A DNA stretch of 8,676 nt, taken from contig JAADDM010000207.1 in NCBI GenBank assembly GCA_013153955.1, positions 1 to 8,676 on the forward strand, written 5' to 3'. Below the pieces are notes generated by a model. The model had not been told where the DNA came from and did not search any database. It saw only the letters and a list, made by a program, of their open reading frames with translations. This stretch comes from Gammaproteobacteria bacterium. Its GTDB lineage: Bacteria > Pseudomonadota > Gammaproteobacteria > Thiomicrospirales > Thiomicrospiraceae. Positions 1-7,949 of this stretch are shown here, piece after piece. The position numbers and the translations under genes are program-made. The stretch's first letter is position 1, and every line of letters starts with the position of its first letter.

Positions 1-298
1 TGCCCGCAAAACCCACTTTCATTTTACAACACATCTGCGCTTTTCAGGCGCAGTTTTTGCCTCAAAGACTGACTTCAGCCAGCCCGCTTCACAACCACCG
101 CAAACCAACTTTGGCTGTCCTTTGCCATGCCAAAACATCTGCGCCCACGCTCAACCGAACGGCGTTTCGCCCGCGTCTCACCCATGCGCTCACGCCAGAT
201 TTTGCAAAAACACTTTGTCGGAAACGCAACTTGCCGCGCCGCGGGCGCTTGGCCGGTAAAGCCTCAATTTCACGCTCAACTTGGAATGTGCCAGCCTG
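1..298. repeat. Left copy of long direct repeat
   Basis: This stretch aligns without gaps to 8379-8676 in the same orientation (constant offset 8378). By hand I count about 33 mismatches in 298 positions, roughly 89% identity. The overlap is limited by the window edges, so the true repeat is probably longer: to the left beyond position 1 and perhaps rightwards to about 471. It is GC-richer than the operon and C-rich on the plus strand, with recurring short motifs such as CAGCC(T/C)GC. No transposase, inverted termini or RNA gene is visible in it. It looks like a dispersed family, not a recent duplication, because the copies have diverged substantially. Confidence 0.93.
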
Positions 299-311
299 CT
301 TCGCGGCGTGA
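57..311 (+). other. Open frame in left repeat, doubtful gene
   Basis: A TTG-initiated frame of 84 codons lies in the left repeat, and the same frame is open throughout the right copy. Between the copies about 28 base differences in this frame give only about 13 amino-acid differences in 80, and over the whole 298-bp alignment they fall roughly 17/11/5 on third, first and second codon positions. That weakly favours protein-level constraint. Against it, there is no ribosome-binding site, the translation is a low-complexity-looking mix rich in Arg, Ala, Thr and Pro, and the C-rich base composition itself suppresses stop codons. I recognise no family. It is probably a repeat-derived open frame, recorded because the substitution pattern is not random-looking. 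Confidence 0.2.
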
Positions 312-507
312 AAACGCCTTGCAGTTCAACCTGCGCTTTCACTCACCAGCCTGCGCGGCGCTCACATGCTCCTTGCCACTTCCAAAATCACCTACGCCGC
401 CACGCTTCCCTTACCCGCTCTCAACATTGCGAAACGCACCGCCGCTCTTTTTCCCGCAAACGAACCCTAACATGAACGGAGAAATCCTGAACCTGTACAC
501 AGACTAT
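299..507. other. Gene-free spacer between repeat and operon end
   Basis: No convincing gene, RNA or terminator was found here. Up to about 471 the sequence keeps the C-rich character of the repeat (motifs such as CAGCCTGC and CGCGGCG continue). After the heptamer CCCTAAC at 465-471 the composition turns AT-rich and the operon's last stop codon follows at 510-508. I see no hairpin with a T-run after that stop on the minus strand, so the transcript may run on or end by another mechanism. Confidence 0.6.
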
Positions 508-1704
508 TTATAGGTTGGCCAGCTTCTCGCCTCTTTTATACACAAATACTGGATATAGGTCTGCAACTATATTTATGAGGTCATTTTTTATAAGTACCCC
601 TGACGCAATGTCTACTCCACGGTATTGCTTATTGAGTTCTGCTAAGTTGACAGGATCCAAATTCGTTGTTATGCCTGATATTAGTCCATCCGCTAACTCA
701 TAAGAGGAAAAAGCACTACCAGTTCCATGGCTTATACCGTTTATTGTTTTTGTTGGTTCTTGCACTGATATTAGCTGTGATTTGCTCCCCACCGATCCGG
801 CCAAGAAAAGAATTTGCTCTGATGATGTCACCTGACTGACTCCACTGTAATGTACAAATCCGCGTGGGGTTCGTATGATATCTGTGTGCGTGTTATCGCC
901 CAGGTAGAAAAAATCCACATCCAACATATCACAAACCCATTCAATCATTTTGTGTCTTTGCAACTGAGCATATTGCACAGCAGCCTCTTTGATACTCCAA
1001 AATAGTGTATTGACTGGATGATACTCTGATAATCGGGATATTTGTTTTAATTCATTCGGACGATCCCTCCATGCTTGCAACAAAAGAGCGTCTAGGACAG
1101 CCCCCACAATGCTAGAACCGTTATGTACAATACAAATGTATTTTACTTCTCCCATTATCCCATTTCTTAATTGCTCCACCCGATGAATTTCAATAAAGTG
1201 ATTGCCCGGTGATAGCACACCCAACCACTCTAAGGCTTTTGGAGATAAGTAATTGGCGATACTTGTCGGTATTCTTTTGTCGTTATATAAATTCACTTGA
1301 TTCGTCGAATGTGGATATTCCATTGGCCGGTTGCCGAGAAGTATCGCCTGTACCACATCGGAAGCTCTTTTCCAATCCATTGCTTTTTGCTTTAAGTCGA
1401 CCTCTATATTCACCAAAGCATTAAAGTCAATCTTAGAGTTCCTGATCCCAGCGTAGGTATAGCCACAGCCAATGTCAACGCCTACGCCAAAAGGATAGAA
1501 GTGCTCTTTACTTACAAACACTGATCCTGTAGGTAACCCTGCCTCCGGAGATAGGTCAGGAAACAAAACAACAGGATCATCGGTTGAACCATCTTGGCAA
1601 TAATTCATCAAGACATCATAACCAGCCGTTTTTTTAAATTCTCGCCATGTGAGGTCCGTTGAGAAACGAAGTAGTTTCCTTTTAAAAAAACTGTGTTGTG
1701 TCAT
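508..1704 (-). CDS. Diverged RtcB-family RNA ligase homologue
   Basis: This 398-aa protein is a homologue of RtcB, the Mn/GTP-dependent ligase that joins RNA 3'-phosphate or cyclic phosphate to 5'-OH through a histidine-GMP intermediate; RtcB is usually about 400-480 aa. The metal-site residues are visible: D77 and C80 in GVDIGC, H169 in SPGNHF, H194 in VHNGSS and probably H273. The guanylated histidine corresponds to H326 in ISHGTGS, and a C-terminal VYKRG (K390) resembles the usual V-K-G ending. Unusual are the loss of the RKGA-type tract (VHYSGVS at 284-290) and S330 in place of the Arg of GAGR, both nucleotide/RNA-contact regions. The ATG overlaps the permease stop by 4 nt (ATGA), so it is coupled to the exporter genes and is the last gene of the operon. 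A house-keeping RNA repair role is possible, but the operon position suggests a dedicated role in the peptide pathway. Family assignment is firm, function inferred. Confidence 0.85.
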   Translation of the reverse strand: MTQHSFFKRKLLRFSTDLTWREFKKTAGYDVLMNYCQDGSTDDPVVLFPDLSPEAGLPTGSVFVSKEHFYPFGVGVDIGCGYTYAGIRNSKIDFNALVNIEVDLKQKAMDWKRASDVVQAILLGNRPMEYPHSTNQVNLYNDKRIPTSIANYLSPKALEWLGVLSPGNHFIEIHRVEQLRNGIMGEVKYICIVHNGSSIVGAVLDALLLQAWRDRPNELKQISRLSEYHPVNTLFWSIKEAAVQYAQLQRHKMIEWVCDMLDVDFFYLGDNTHTDIIRTPRGFVHYSGVSQVTSSEQILFLAGSVGSKSQLISVQEPTKTINGISHGTGSAFSSYELADGLISGITTNLDPVNLAELNKQYRGVDIASGVLIKNDLINIVADLYPVFVYKRGEKLANL

Positions 1705-2534
1705 ATACTATGCCCCGAATAATGCATCCATCCTTTTTTCCATTCCCATGCAATCACCGCTTGTAGTACTACGACCCAAATTACGCCTATAATGGTCATG
1801 CTGGCACCCTCAATAAATGTGGGAGGGGTGCTCATTGCGCGTGCTGGCAGATAAACCCAATAACGAAATGGCAAATATACACTAATAGTGGTCAACATGG
1901 GTGGAAAAAACTGAAGTGGCAAATATACACCACCCATAAAATTACCAATCATTTGGTATAGCTGAAGGGTTCCCACAATTTCTTCAATAAAAAAGGTTGT
2001 TAATCCAAGGATATAATAAATTTGAAAAGTGATAGTGATTCCAATCAAGAAAAACACGACAAACCACACAAAACCGACAAACGTGGGAGAGACCCCTGTC
2101 AGGACAAAAGCAATAAGAACAATCGCGGGGCTGGCAAATAGAGCATTAACTCCAACACTTGCTATCATACGAGCATAGTGTGTCAGCCAATGGGGAACGG
2201 CTCTCACCGCATAAATTACAATATCTCCTCCGTAAATTTCTTCCCGGATATTACGAGACAATCTAATGAATGAAAATAGTTGGGATAAAAAAAGCGCAAA
2301 AACGTAGTATACAATAATTTCGTTTAAATTAGCAGAAATGTCCTCGTTCACGGTTGCAAGGTATCGCCAAAGCAAGTAAGCGATCAACAATCTTGCCGGA
2401 TAGCCAAACCATCGAAGGGCAAAATCTACTCTGTATATAAAATCTATCTTGATAAAGATAGAAATATACTTAACAAACAATGTGAAGGTTCGCCGATCAA
2501 ACAAATTACTTAATATTCTCATATCATCCGCCAT
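1701..2534 (-). CDS. ABC-2 type exporter permease subunit (second)
   Basis: This 277-aa integral membrane protein has about six hydrophobic segments, including residues near 47-62, 73-92, 124-145, 153-178 and the C-terminal 248-265. The sequence IREEIYGGDIVIYAVR (97-111 region) matches the cytoplasmic motif 'I-x-x-G-x-I/L-x-x-x-L-x-R-P' typical of ABC-2 permeases of the COG4587/COG3694 type, which occur in pairs beside a COG4586-type ATPase. It should form the transmembrane channel with the preceding permease. Its ATG overlaps the end of that gene by 11 nt, and an alternative ATG at codon 5 follows a GGCGGA sequence, so the start may be four codons later. The ATPase plus two unequal permeases is a common exporter arrangement in peptide natural-product clusters; substrate specificity cannot be read from the sequence. 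Confidence 0.87.
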   Translation of the reverse strand: MADDMRILSNLFDRRTFTLFVKYISIFIKIDFIYRVDFALRWFGYPARLLIAYLLWRYLATVNEDISANLNEIIVYYVFALFLSQLFSFIRLSRNIREEIYGGDIVIYAVRAVPHWLTHYARMIASVGVNALFASPAIVLIAFVLTGVSPTFVGFVWFVVFFLIGITITFQIYYILGLTTFFIEEIVGTLQLYQMIGNFMGGVYLPLQFFPPMLTTISVYLPFRYWVYLPARAMSTPPTFIEGASMTIIGVIWVVVLQAVIAWEWKKGWMHYSGHSI

Positions 2535-3330
2535 AACTCTCGTACTGTCCTAAACCTTTACGCCAAGTGAGCTCACTAAGAGCTAGCCACCCAACTAACA
2601 TTCCTGACATAGCTAATACTGATGGAAAGATAGAGTTGTTAGACACGGTCAATAACGCTGGTTCTGTTGCAGCATACCCAATAGGGAAAACAAACGTCAG
2701 TATTGCGCGCAACCATGGTCCCATTATGGTTGTCGGATACTGAGTTAGAACTATTAGTGCTTGAGTGAATTCTTCCACAGCTTTCATACTTCCGATCCAG
2801 AAACCCAGATAGCTACCTGTTAATTGCAGCAAAGCTAATACCAATGCTGCTAAACTAGCGAGAATAATTCCTGTTATTAGACCTATAAAGTTCAGGCCTT
2901 GGTTCAATGCCCATCCATAAGCGAAAAGAAATAGTACGCTTGGTAATACCCGGATAATATACTCTATCCTAAAAGTCATCGCAAAAACCAAAGCGCGCGG
3001 ATCTACCGGCCGAATCAAATACACGTCCAATCGTCCGTTAGTTATCAGGGCATGAAATCTAGTAGCTGCTCCGAAAAATGCGGAAGTTATCGCGAAAAAC
3101 AACTCAGAAAAACCCAGATAAATCAGAATGCCACCAAAGGACCATCCTGGTACAGTGCCAATATTGTTGAAAATAATATCCCAAAAAAGCACAAAAAAAC
3201 CTACGTGGACGGCATTCGAGATAAACCCTAGTAGCGTAGATGTCTGAAACAAGGCCATGCGCGCAACATTAAGTCTGATGCCAACCCAAAATACACTAAT
3301 CGTTCGCCAGATATACAGAAATATACGCAT
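2524..3330 (-). CDS. ABC-2 type exporter permease subunit (first)
   Basis: This membrane protein of about 268 aa has five to six hydrophobic segments. After the second or third segment comes ITNGRLDVYLIRPVDP, close to the diagnostic 'I-x-x-G-x-L-D-x-x-L-x-R-P' motif of COG3694-type ABC-2 permeases. It pairs with the downstream permease and the upstream ATPase to form an exporter. The frame is open to a TTG at 3345, overlapping the ATPase gene by 8 nt, but that TTG has no Shine-Dalgarno. I prefer the ATG at 3330, 7 nt after the ATPase stop and preceded by GGA and AAGG, although the AAGG is very close to it. The start choice changes only five residues. Confidence 0.85.
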   Translation of the reverse strand: MRIFLYIWRTISVFWVGIRLNVARMALFQTSTLLGFISNAVHVGFFVLFWDIIFNNIGTVPGWSFGGILIYLGFSELFFAITSAFFGAATRFHALITNGRLDVYLIRPVDPRALVFAMTFRIEYIIRVLPSVLFLFAYGWALNQGLNFIGLITGIILASLAALVLALLQLTGSYLGFWIGSMKAVEEFTQALIVLTQYPTTIMGPWLRAILTFVFPIGYAATEPALLTVSNNSIFPSVLAMSGMLVGWLALSELTWRKGLGQYESYGG

Positions 3331-3337
3331 TTCCTTA

Positions 3338-4315
3338 TTATCCAAGTCGAGTTTGAGTTATAAAATCATGGATAACATTTTTTATTGATGGAGATTTTAT
3401 TTCCAAACGAAGCACTTGACAAGCGGACGTCAATGCTTGAATTACTTTATCAAGATCGTTCTGAGCGACAAGAAGTTTGATGTGATGATCTTCTCTCTCA
3501 ACACTTAGTGCATTTGCCAGAATTGCTTCAAACTTAGATGGGGCACGCACTTGGCTATATATTAATTCAATCACACGAGGCACCTCAAGTTTCATGGCCG
3601 ATAATGATTGATCGATCAATTTCTTGCCGTCATCTAATAAAATTAATCGATCACATGATTGTGCAATTAACTCTATATCATGTGTCACAATCAATGTGGT
3701 TTTCCCCTGACTTCGTCGGTATCGCACATACTTAGCCAAACTTTCGCTAGATAAAATATCAAGCCCAATATTTGGCTCATCAAGGAATAGTAATTGTGGC
3801 GAATGAAGCAAGCTGGCAACTAAATCACCTCGTACACGCTGCCCAAATGACAATTTCCGCACAGGTTGCATTAAAAATGGCCGCACTTCAAAAAAAACGT
3901 CTAATAAATCTAGATTAGCCTCAAACTGGTCGCGATTAAGACCATATACTACACGATACAGCTCCAAACTCCATCTTAAGGGTAAGTCCGAATACAAAAG
4001 TGTCTTTTGCCCAAAAGAGACCCCAATGTTTGTAACATATCGCGAGCGTTGCCGAAATGGATCATACCCCAGACAATTAATTGTGCCTTGATCCGGTTTG
4101 ATAATCCCTGTCAACAACTTAACAAGCGTAGATTTGCCACTACCATTGAGACCAACAATACCAACTGCCTCCCCTCTGTACACCGTCATTGACACATTCT
4201 TAAGGGCTTGTATCGTCTTAGATCTTGGCCGCAATCCGCGAAAAAAGCCACCAGATCGCTGTTCTTTAATCTTATATGTGCGGCTAATGTTGCAGGCTCT
4301 AATATCAATAACCAT
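3338..4315 (-). CDS. ABC transporter ATP-binding protein (exporter ATPase)
   Basis: This 325-aa ATPase energises the ABC-2 exporter encoded by the next two genes. All nucleotide-binding motifs are intact: Walker A GLNGSGKST (55-63), Q-loop Q103, signature LSFGQ (155-159), Walker B LLFLDE (175-180) followed by a D-loop, and switch histidine H212 in VTHD. The N-terminal extension before Walker A and the C-terminal tail of about 90 residues after the switch region fit the COG4586 type that works with paired COG4587/COG3694 permeases. The ATG follows a 51-nt gap after the peptidase gene, the widest gap among the enzyme and transporter genes, with only a weak AAGAGAG upstream; I saw no separate promoter there. 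Export of the mature peptide is inferred from context. Confidence 0.93.
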   Translation of the reverse strand: MVIDIRACNISRTYKIKEQRSGGFFRGLRPRSKTIQALKNVSMTVYRGEAVGIVGLNGSGKSTLVKLLTGIIKPDQGTINCLGYDPFRQRSRYVTNIGVSFGQKTLLYSDLPLRWSLELYRVVYGLNRDQFEANLDLLDVFFEVRPFLMQPVRKLSFGQRVRGDLVASLLHSPQLLFLDEPNIGLDILSSESLAKYVRYRRSQGKTTLIVTHDIELIAQSCDRLILLDDGKKLIDQSLSAMKLEVPRVIELIYSQVRAPSKFEAILANALSVEREDHHIKLLVAQNDLDKVIQALTSACQVLRLEIKSPSIKNVIHDFITQTRLG

Positions 4316-4366
4316 TGTTGTTCTCTCTTGCCGAGTCGTTTGGCATATTTATAGATAAACGGCTTA

Positions 4367-5611
4367 CTAGTTGCTCTCCTTTGGCCTTAATATAGCGACA
4401 CTCATTAGATCAGGATGTAAATACTCCATAGCCATACGCACAAAATCTGCCGATTGCGTATGTCTCAATAGAATTTCAATGTCTCGGATATTGAAAGGTT
4501 TATTGTTGTAAATCATGTGTAATGCTATCTGTCGGCTATATTTGAGCTTATTTTCAGGGAGAAGGTGTAAATAGCTGATATACCTTTCTATGGCGCGGGA
4601 TACCTCATCTCTGTGTAAACCATCCGTAATGATTCGAGTCAATTCATCACGCACAGTATCTTCAAAATACTTAGAAAAATCTTCTGCTTTGTCAGTACTT
4701 GTTGCAGATATTGTATATCCTCCGAAATGAGCAAACGCATCGTGGTTTGTTTGCAGCGAATAGGTACGCGCATCGATTTCTACAAGCCGCTGATACAAGC
4801 GAGCGCCAAAGCCGAGAGCTATTATTCGATTGAACACGTTCATTAATTCGTGTGCTGGAGATGGGAATGGTGGTGCGGGAAAAGCAACCGCTACGTGGGT
4901 TGATGCAACTCGCCCTTGATACACCTTGACTCGTTCGTATTCACCAAGTGTCTGTGGAGCCAGCGCAACCCTATCTTTCCCTTCACACATCCCCAACTCA
5001 TCTTCAACTATCTCCATCGCTACGTCAGGCTTAGGATGAAAAACCAACACAATTGCCCCTCTAGGATGAAAATGCATTTCCCTGAACAACATGAATTGCT
5101 CTACTTGGTCGGGAGTCTCAATAGGAGATACGCCTGGAGTCACACGATGGCTTTTTGGGAAGATGTTATTCAAAGCCAAGCGTCGTAATTGTTGCCCGGC
5201 TGATCTTGAGGCTAAAGATTCCTGTGCTTGTATTTTAACCTCATTCATAATGGCTTTCGTGCTCGTATGAATCTTCTCAAAAGCAATCCGTCGCAATAAG
5301 CGAACTCCTTTTGAGAAATTGTGATATGGTATCCGACAATAGTATCCTACATGTTCAATGCCCGTTTGGGCACTAAAGATTGCGCCATCCCTCTCAAGAT
5401 TAAGAGCAAACTCACGTGATGTTTGTTGAGTAGGGCTTCGAAAACTTAAATGCTCATTCAAGTGTGTCCAACCCTTTTGTGTTTCAGTTTCTACTGAACT
5501 ACCAAAAGGGAGCCAGATACTTATCCCAGCCAAATACGATACTGTATCCACAATACAAATTGTCAAGCCATTGGACAGTTGTTTTACTTGACCATTCATG
5601 CTTAACACCAT
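4367..5611 (-). CDS. M16 family zinc peptidase (PqqF/processing-peptidase type)
   Basis: This 414-aa single-unit M16 metallopeptidase carries an intact inverted zinc motif HLNEH (H50, E53, H54) and a glutamate 70 residues later (E124 in MNEVK), inside the 69-77 spacing known for the family. The second half has the non-catalytic domain with GFGARLYQRLVE-x-x-A-R-T-Y-S, the usual R/Y motif. It lacks a signal peptide, so it should act in the cytoplasm. The size fits the half-length M16B group that works as dimers and includes peptidases that mature RiPP precursors. The frame is open to a GTG at 5623, overlapping the upstream gene, but the ATG at 5611 has GAGGTGA eight bases upstream and sits 1 nt after the previous stop, so I chose it. 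The likely job is removing the leader or follower of the small acidic peptide. Confidence 0.9.
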   Translation of the reverse strand: MVLSMNGQVKQLSNGLTICIVDTVSYLAGISIWLPFGSSVETETQKGWTHLNEHLSFRSPTQQTSREFALNLERDGAIFSAQTGIEHVGYYCRIPYHNFSKGVRLLRRIAFEKIHTSTKAIMNEVKIQAQESLASRSAGQQLRRLALNNIFPKSHRVTPGVSPIETPDQVEQFMLFREMHFHPRGAIVLVFHPKPDVAMEIVEDELGMCEGKDRVALAPQTLGEYERVKVYQGRVASTHVAVAFPAPPFPSPAHELMNVFNRIIALGFGARLYQRLVEIDARTYSLQTNHDAFAHFGGYTISATSTDKAEDFSKYFEDTVRDELTRIITDGLHRDEVSRAIERYISYLHLLPENKLKYSRQIALHMIYNNKPFNIRDIEILLRHTQSADFVRMAMEYLHPDLMSVAILRPKESN

Positions 5612-5612
5612 T

Positions 5613-6932
5613 TCAATGATCACCTCTATTTAATAAATAAAGTTTCCCAGCGTTACCATCTACAATCACTTCTACGCCATCTTCAAGCATCCAGTAATCT
5701 CTAGTCTGGACGCACGGTATACCCAATTCACGGCACAAGATGGCTACATGGCTGAGTATACCGCCTACGCCAACAACTAACGCCTTATGATTCATAATAT
5801 CAAGAATATCCTCAGGAGCCAATTCCCTCGTAACCAAGACGTTTTTTAGATGTTGACTTGCTCTGTTGGGGCTAGATACAATCCCTTTAGCAATACCTGG
5901 GGCCAATCCAACACCATCAATAATTTGACCATCTTCGTGACGCATCCCCAAAGACATTGTCCTCGCGGAGGCAACCCTCGTAACAGGCCGCGCCTGTAAA
6001 ATTGTTAACTCATTAGCTTCAAATGCCCACTCAATATCCACCGCTGTAGCGAAGAAACTTTCTAACTGTTTAGAAATCTTTGCAATGGCGTTTATTTGCG
6101 CCACAGTTAAAACAGAACGCGAACGAAATTCCTTGTCCACAATTCGTATCGCCGCTATTCCACCAGCTACGTACTTCAAAAAAGCAGATTGAATGTTCCG
6201 ATTTCCATTACGCCAAACGATTGGATCTCCAGCAATTTTTCTCCGCCACCCCGTGTGGACAACGTAAGCCAAGTGTTTGATTGCTAATGTTTGTGTAACA
6301 TCTCCATCAATCACTGAATATCTGTCGGGGATTACTTGATTGCTAACCAGAGGAAAGCCCAAGCCAGGAATCGCCTCTATCAACATCCCATTCCCATGTA
6401 TTGGATGCTTTGAAAAGGCAACGCCTGAAGCTGTAGCTTTGACAATGGGCTGGATTAATACTGCCATTAATGGTTCGGTTTGTACACCGAATGCACGCCG
6501 ATAAGTGATGGCTCTGTCGGAAAAGTAACTAACCCACACGCGTTTTATTGCGCGTTCCAAAAGACTATAACTTGCGGGTATCCCAACTTGTGTTTCAAAC
6601 AAACCCGCTGCCGAATTGGATTTCCCGTCTTCAATTGAGCTTGACGACCGAACTACTAGAATTTCGCCAGAAAACAAATGGCAAATTTCTTCAATTGCCG
6701 ACTTTATTGAAGAGGATAATTCAACCTTAAATAATTCAGAGCGAATATAAGCAGGGGCAGCATTTTTGTCAATTGATACTAAACTATCTTTGAATGCATC
6801 TGTAGATAAAACCACACTCTTCGGTGTTCTCACTAAAGGCGAAATACGAGCCAGAGTTGCTGCCTTATTACCACAAAATTTATTTTCCGCAAAACGAGCG
6901 TCAGTATCGCGAATCAGATATTGTGATTGCAT
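5613..6932 (-). CDS. PPDK/PEP-synthase-like phosphotransferase (ATP-grasp plus phosphohistidine domain)
   Basis: This 439-aa protein has two domains. Residues about 15-318 are the PPDK_N ATP-grasp domain: GNKAATL (21-27), VVRSSSSIEDG (93-103) with AAGLFET, the SGVAFSKHP tract (169-177), and DIEWAFE...ILQARPVT (299-318). Residues about 335-435 are the mobile PEP-utiliser domain with GGILSHVAILCRELGIP, placing the phosphorylated histidine at H395. The PEP-binding TIM barrel of PEP synthase is absent, and no separate acceptor domain like that of rifampicin phosphotransferase is visible, so the acceptor must bind elsewhere or on a partner protein. By family, ATP phosphorylates H395, which passes phosphate to a substrate. 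The Campylobacter glutamine kinase Cj1418 shows that such enzymes can phosphorylate an amide. Here the substrate may be the precursor peptide (inference). The ATG lies 1 nt after the upstream stop, with TGAGGAG as Shine-Dalgarno. Confidence 0.9.
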   Translation of the reverse strand: MQSQYLIRDTDARFAENKFCGNKAATLARISPLVRTPKSVVLSTDAFKDSLVSIDKNAAPAYIRSELFKVELSSSIKSAIEEICHLFSGEILVVRSSSSIEDGKSNSAAGLFETQVGIPASYSLLERAIKRVWVSYFSDRAITYRRAFGVQTEPLMAVLIQPIVKATASGVAFSKHPIHGNGMLIEAIPGLGFPLVSNQVIPDRYSVIDGDVTQTLAIKHLAYVVHTGWRRKIAGDPIVWRNGNRNIQSAFLKYVAGGIAAIRIVDKEFRSRSVLTVAQINAIAKISKQLESFFATAVDIEWAFEANELTILQARPVTRVASARTMSLGMRHEDGQIIDGVGLAPGIAKGIVSSPNRASQHLKNVLVTRELAPEDILDIMNHKALVVGVGGILSHVAILCRELGIPCVQTRDYWMLEDGVEVIVDGNAGKLYLLNRGDH

Positions 6933-6933
6933 G

Positions 6934-7851
6934 CTATCTCCTCAATAGCATTTGTAATGTGCACGTGGCAGGATCCAGCCCTCTTTGAACAGCCAAACGA
7001 AGGATGTCTCGCAATGCCCGCATCTGCCAATAATGACGCGCTTCCTCATGATCAATAAGCGCCGTGTACACCAACGCCACTGGGTACACATGAGGAGCAT
7101 TCACCTCAATTTCACTCATCGCTGTAGCTCGTTCCTTTTTTCGCTTAGCCTCAGCGGCCTTAAGTTTTAATAATTGAGCTTCTAAACAATCTTGACTCTC
7201 AGAATTCCCTATAGATTCAATATAGACCTTGGCATCCTCTTCGGTTTCCCATCCTGTCAAATCATGAAATCGCAAAAAAGCGGCGCCTTCCCAAAAATTA
7301 TAAAATCGCTCAGGTTGCAAATACGTTCTTATTGCGCGTGACAGTAAAACCACCGAGTATGGCGTTATTGATGGTTGAGAAAGATTTTGAAATACCCGCA
7401 TACCGAGTTTCGTCGTTCCCAAACTTTCCTTGATCCACTTTCCAAATCCAAACTCATGTTCTATACTAGAAAAACGCATCATGCCGGATACGGAATCAAG
7501 AAAGAGTTCAAGATATGTCGCCCCATTTTGTTCAAACTGCTTCACGCAACGAGCAACATTCCAGATGGATTTGCAAATCATAGAGCGCGTTTGGATAGCA
7601 AGTTCCAAATCAGAGGTATCTAATATGGTGGCCCACATATTTTTAGACAAATATTGACGGTAGAAATCAAGAGAGAAATGAACAACCCCAGGAACATATT
7701 CATGAGCCTGTCCTGGAGCAATGCTTTCAATTCGTTTTACTAATCCCCAGCTATAGAATTGTAAATGAACAGTGGTACGGGTCATATACTGCAACTGAAA
7801 ATCAACAAAAGCTATTTTATTAACGAAATCGGTATTCGCAAAAGTAATCAT
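6934..7851 (-). CDS. Unrecognised protein, first enzyme-sized gene after the precursor
   Basis: I do not recognise this protein of about 305 aa. It has no signal peptide or clear membrane segments. It is rich in aromatic residues in its middle (F, Y, W around residues 50-70 and 125-200). A charged Ala/Lys/Glu stretch at about residues 225-245 is probably a helix or short coiled coil, followed by a C-terminal segment with HEEARHYWQMRALRDIL that looks helical. Cysteines are scattered, without a CxxC pair. The frame stays open to a TTG at 7884, but that codon lies within the conserved inverted-repeat arm and has no ribosome-binding site; the ATG at 7851 is a better start, though it too lacks a clear Shine-Dalgarno. 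A later ATG at 7788 is also possible. Position directly after the precursor gene suggests a modifying enzyme or a peptide-binding partner of the PPDK-like enzyme. Confidence 0.8.
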   Translation of the reverse strand: MITFANTDFVNKIAFVDFQLQYMTRTTVHLQFYSWGLVKRIESIAPGQAHEYVPGVVHFSLDFYRQYLSKNMWATILDTSDLELAIQTRSMICKSIWNVARCVKQFEQNGATYLELFLDSVSGMMRFSSIEHEFGFGKWIKESLGTTKLGMRVFQNLSQPSITPYSVVLLSRAIRTYLQPERFYNFWEGAAFLRFHDLTGWETEEDAKVYIESIGNSESQDCLEAQLLKLKAAEAKRKKERATAMSEIEVNAPHVYPVALVYTALIDHEEARHYWQMRALRDILRLAVQRGLDPATCTLQMLLRR

Positions 7852-7878
7852 TATAGTATGAAGCAATTGTTCGCAATT

Positions 7879-7910
7879 ACCCAAATGGTCTGTGAAGTCG
7901 GCAGCAAAAA
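7879..7910 (-). repeat. Inverted repeat, downstream arm flanking precursor gene
   Basis: The plus-strand core TGTGAAGTCGGCAGCAA (7891-7907) is the exact reverse complement of 8140-8156. On the minus-strand transcript, pairing extends outward through three pairs, one mismatch and eight more pairs (some G-U), and inward by three G-U pairs, giving arms of about 32 nt. The arm lies between the precursor stop and the preferred start of the next gene. Confidence 0.85.
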
Positions 7911-7922
7911 GCCAAACCGCCG
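7899..7922 (-). other. Possible small hairpin between precursor and next gene
   Basis: On the minus strand CGGCGG and CTGCCG can form a six-pair stem (one G-U) with a 12-nt loop. There is no T-run after it, so it is not a standard intrinsic terminator. It shares bases with the inverted-repeat arm at 7891-7907, so the two folds exclude each other. It could act as an attenuator or processing site that keeps precursor expression higher than that of the enzymes. Confidence 0.3.
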
Positions 7923-7949
7923 TTCGTTTACTAAATAATCAGAGTTGCC

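Noticed and set aside
480..510. Intrinsic terminator after the last gene
   Set aside because: No GC-rich stem followed by a T-run is visible on the minus strand after the stop codon.
127..513. Plus-strand open frame of 128 codons across the left repeat and spacer
   Set aside because: It crosses from the repeat into the operon end, overlaps the end of the RtcB homologue on the other strand, and has no family features.
5613..6932. Housekeeping PEP synthase or PPDK
   Set aside because: The PEP/pyruvate-binding barrel is missing and the protein is about half the usual length; the gene is coupled to a peptide operon.
7882..7884. TTG as start of the unknown protein
   Set aside because: The codon lies inside the inverted-repeat arm, has no Shine-Dalgarno, and an ATG follows at 7851.
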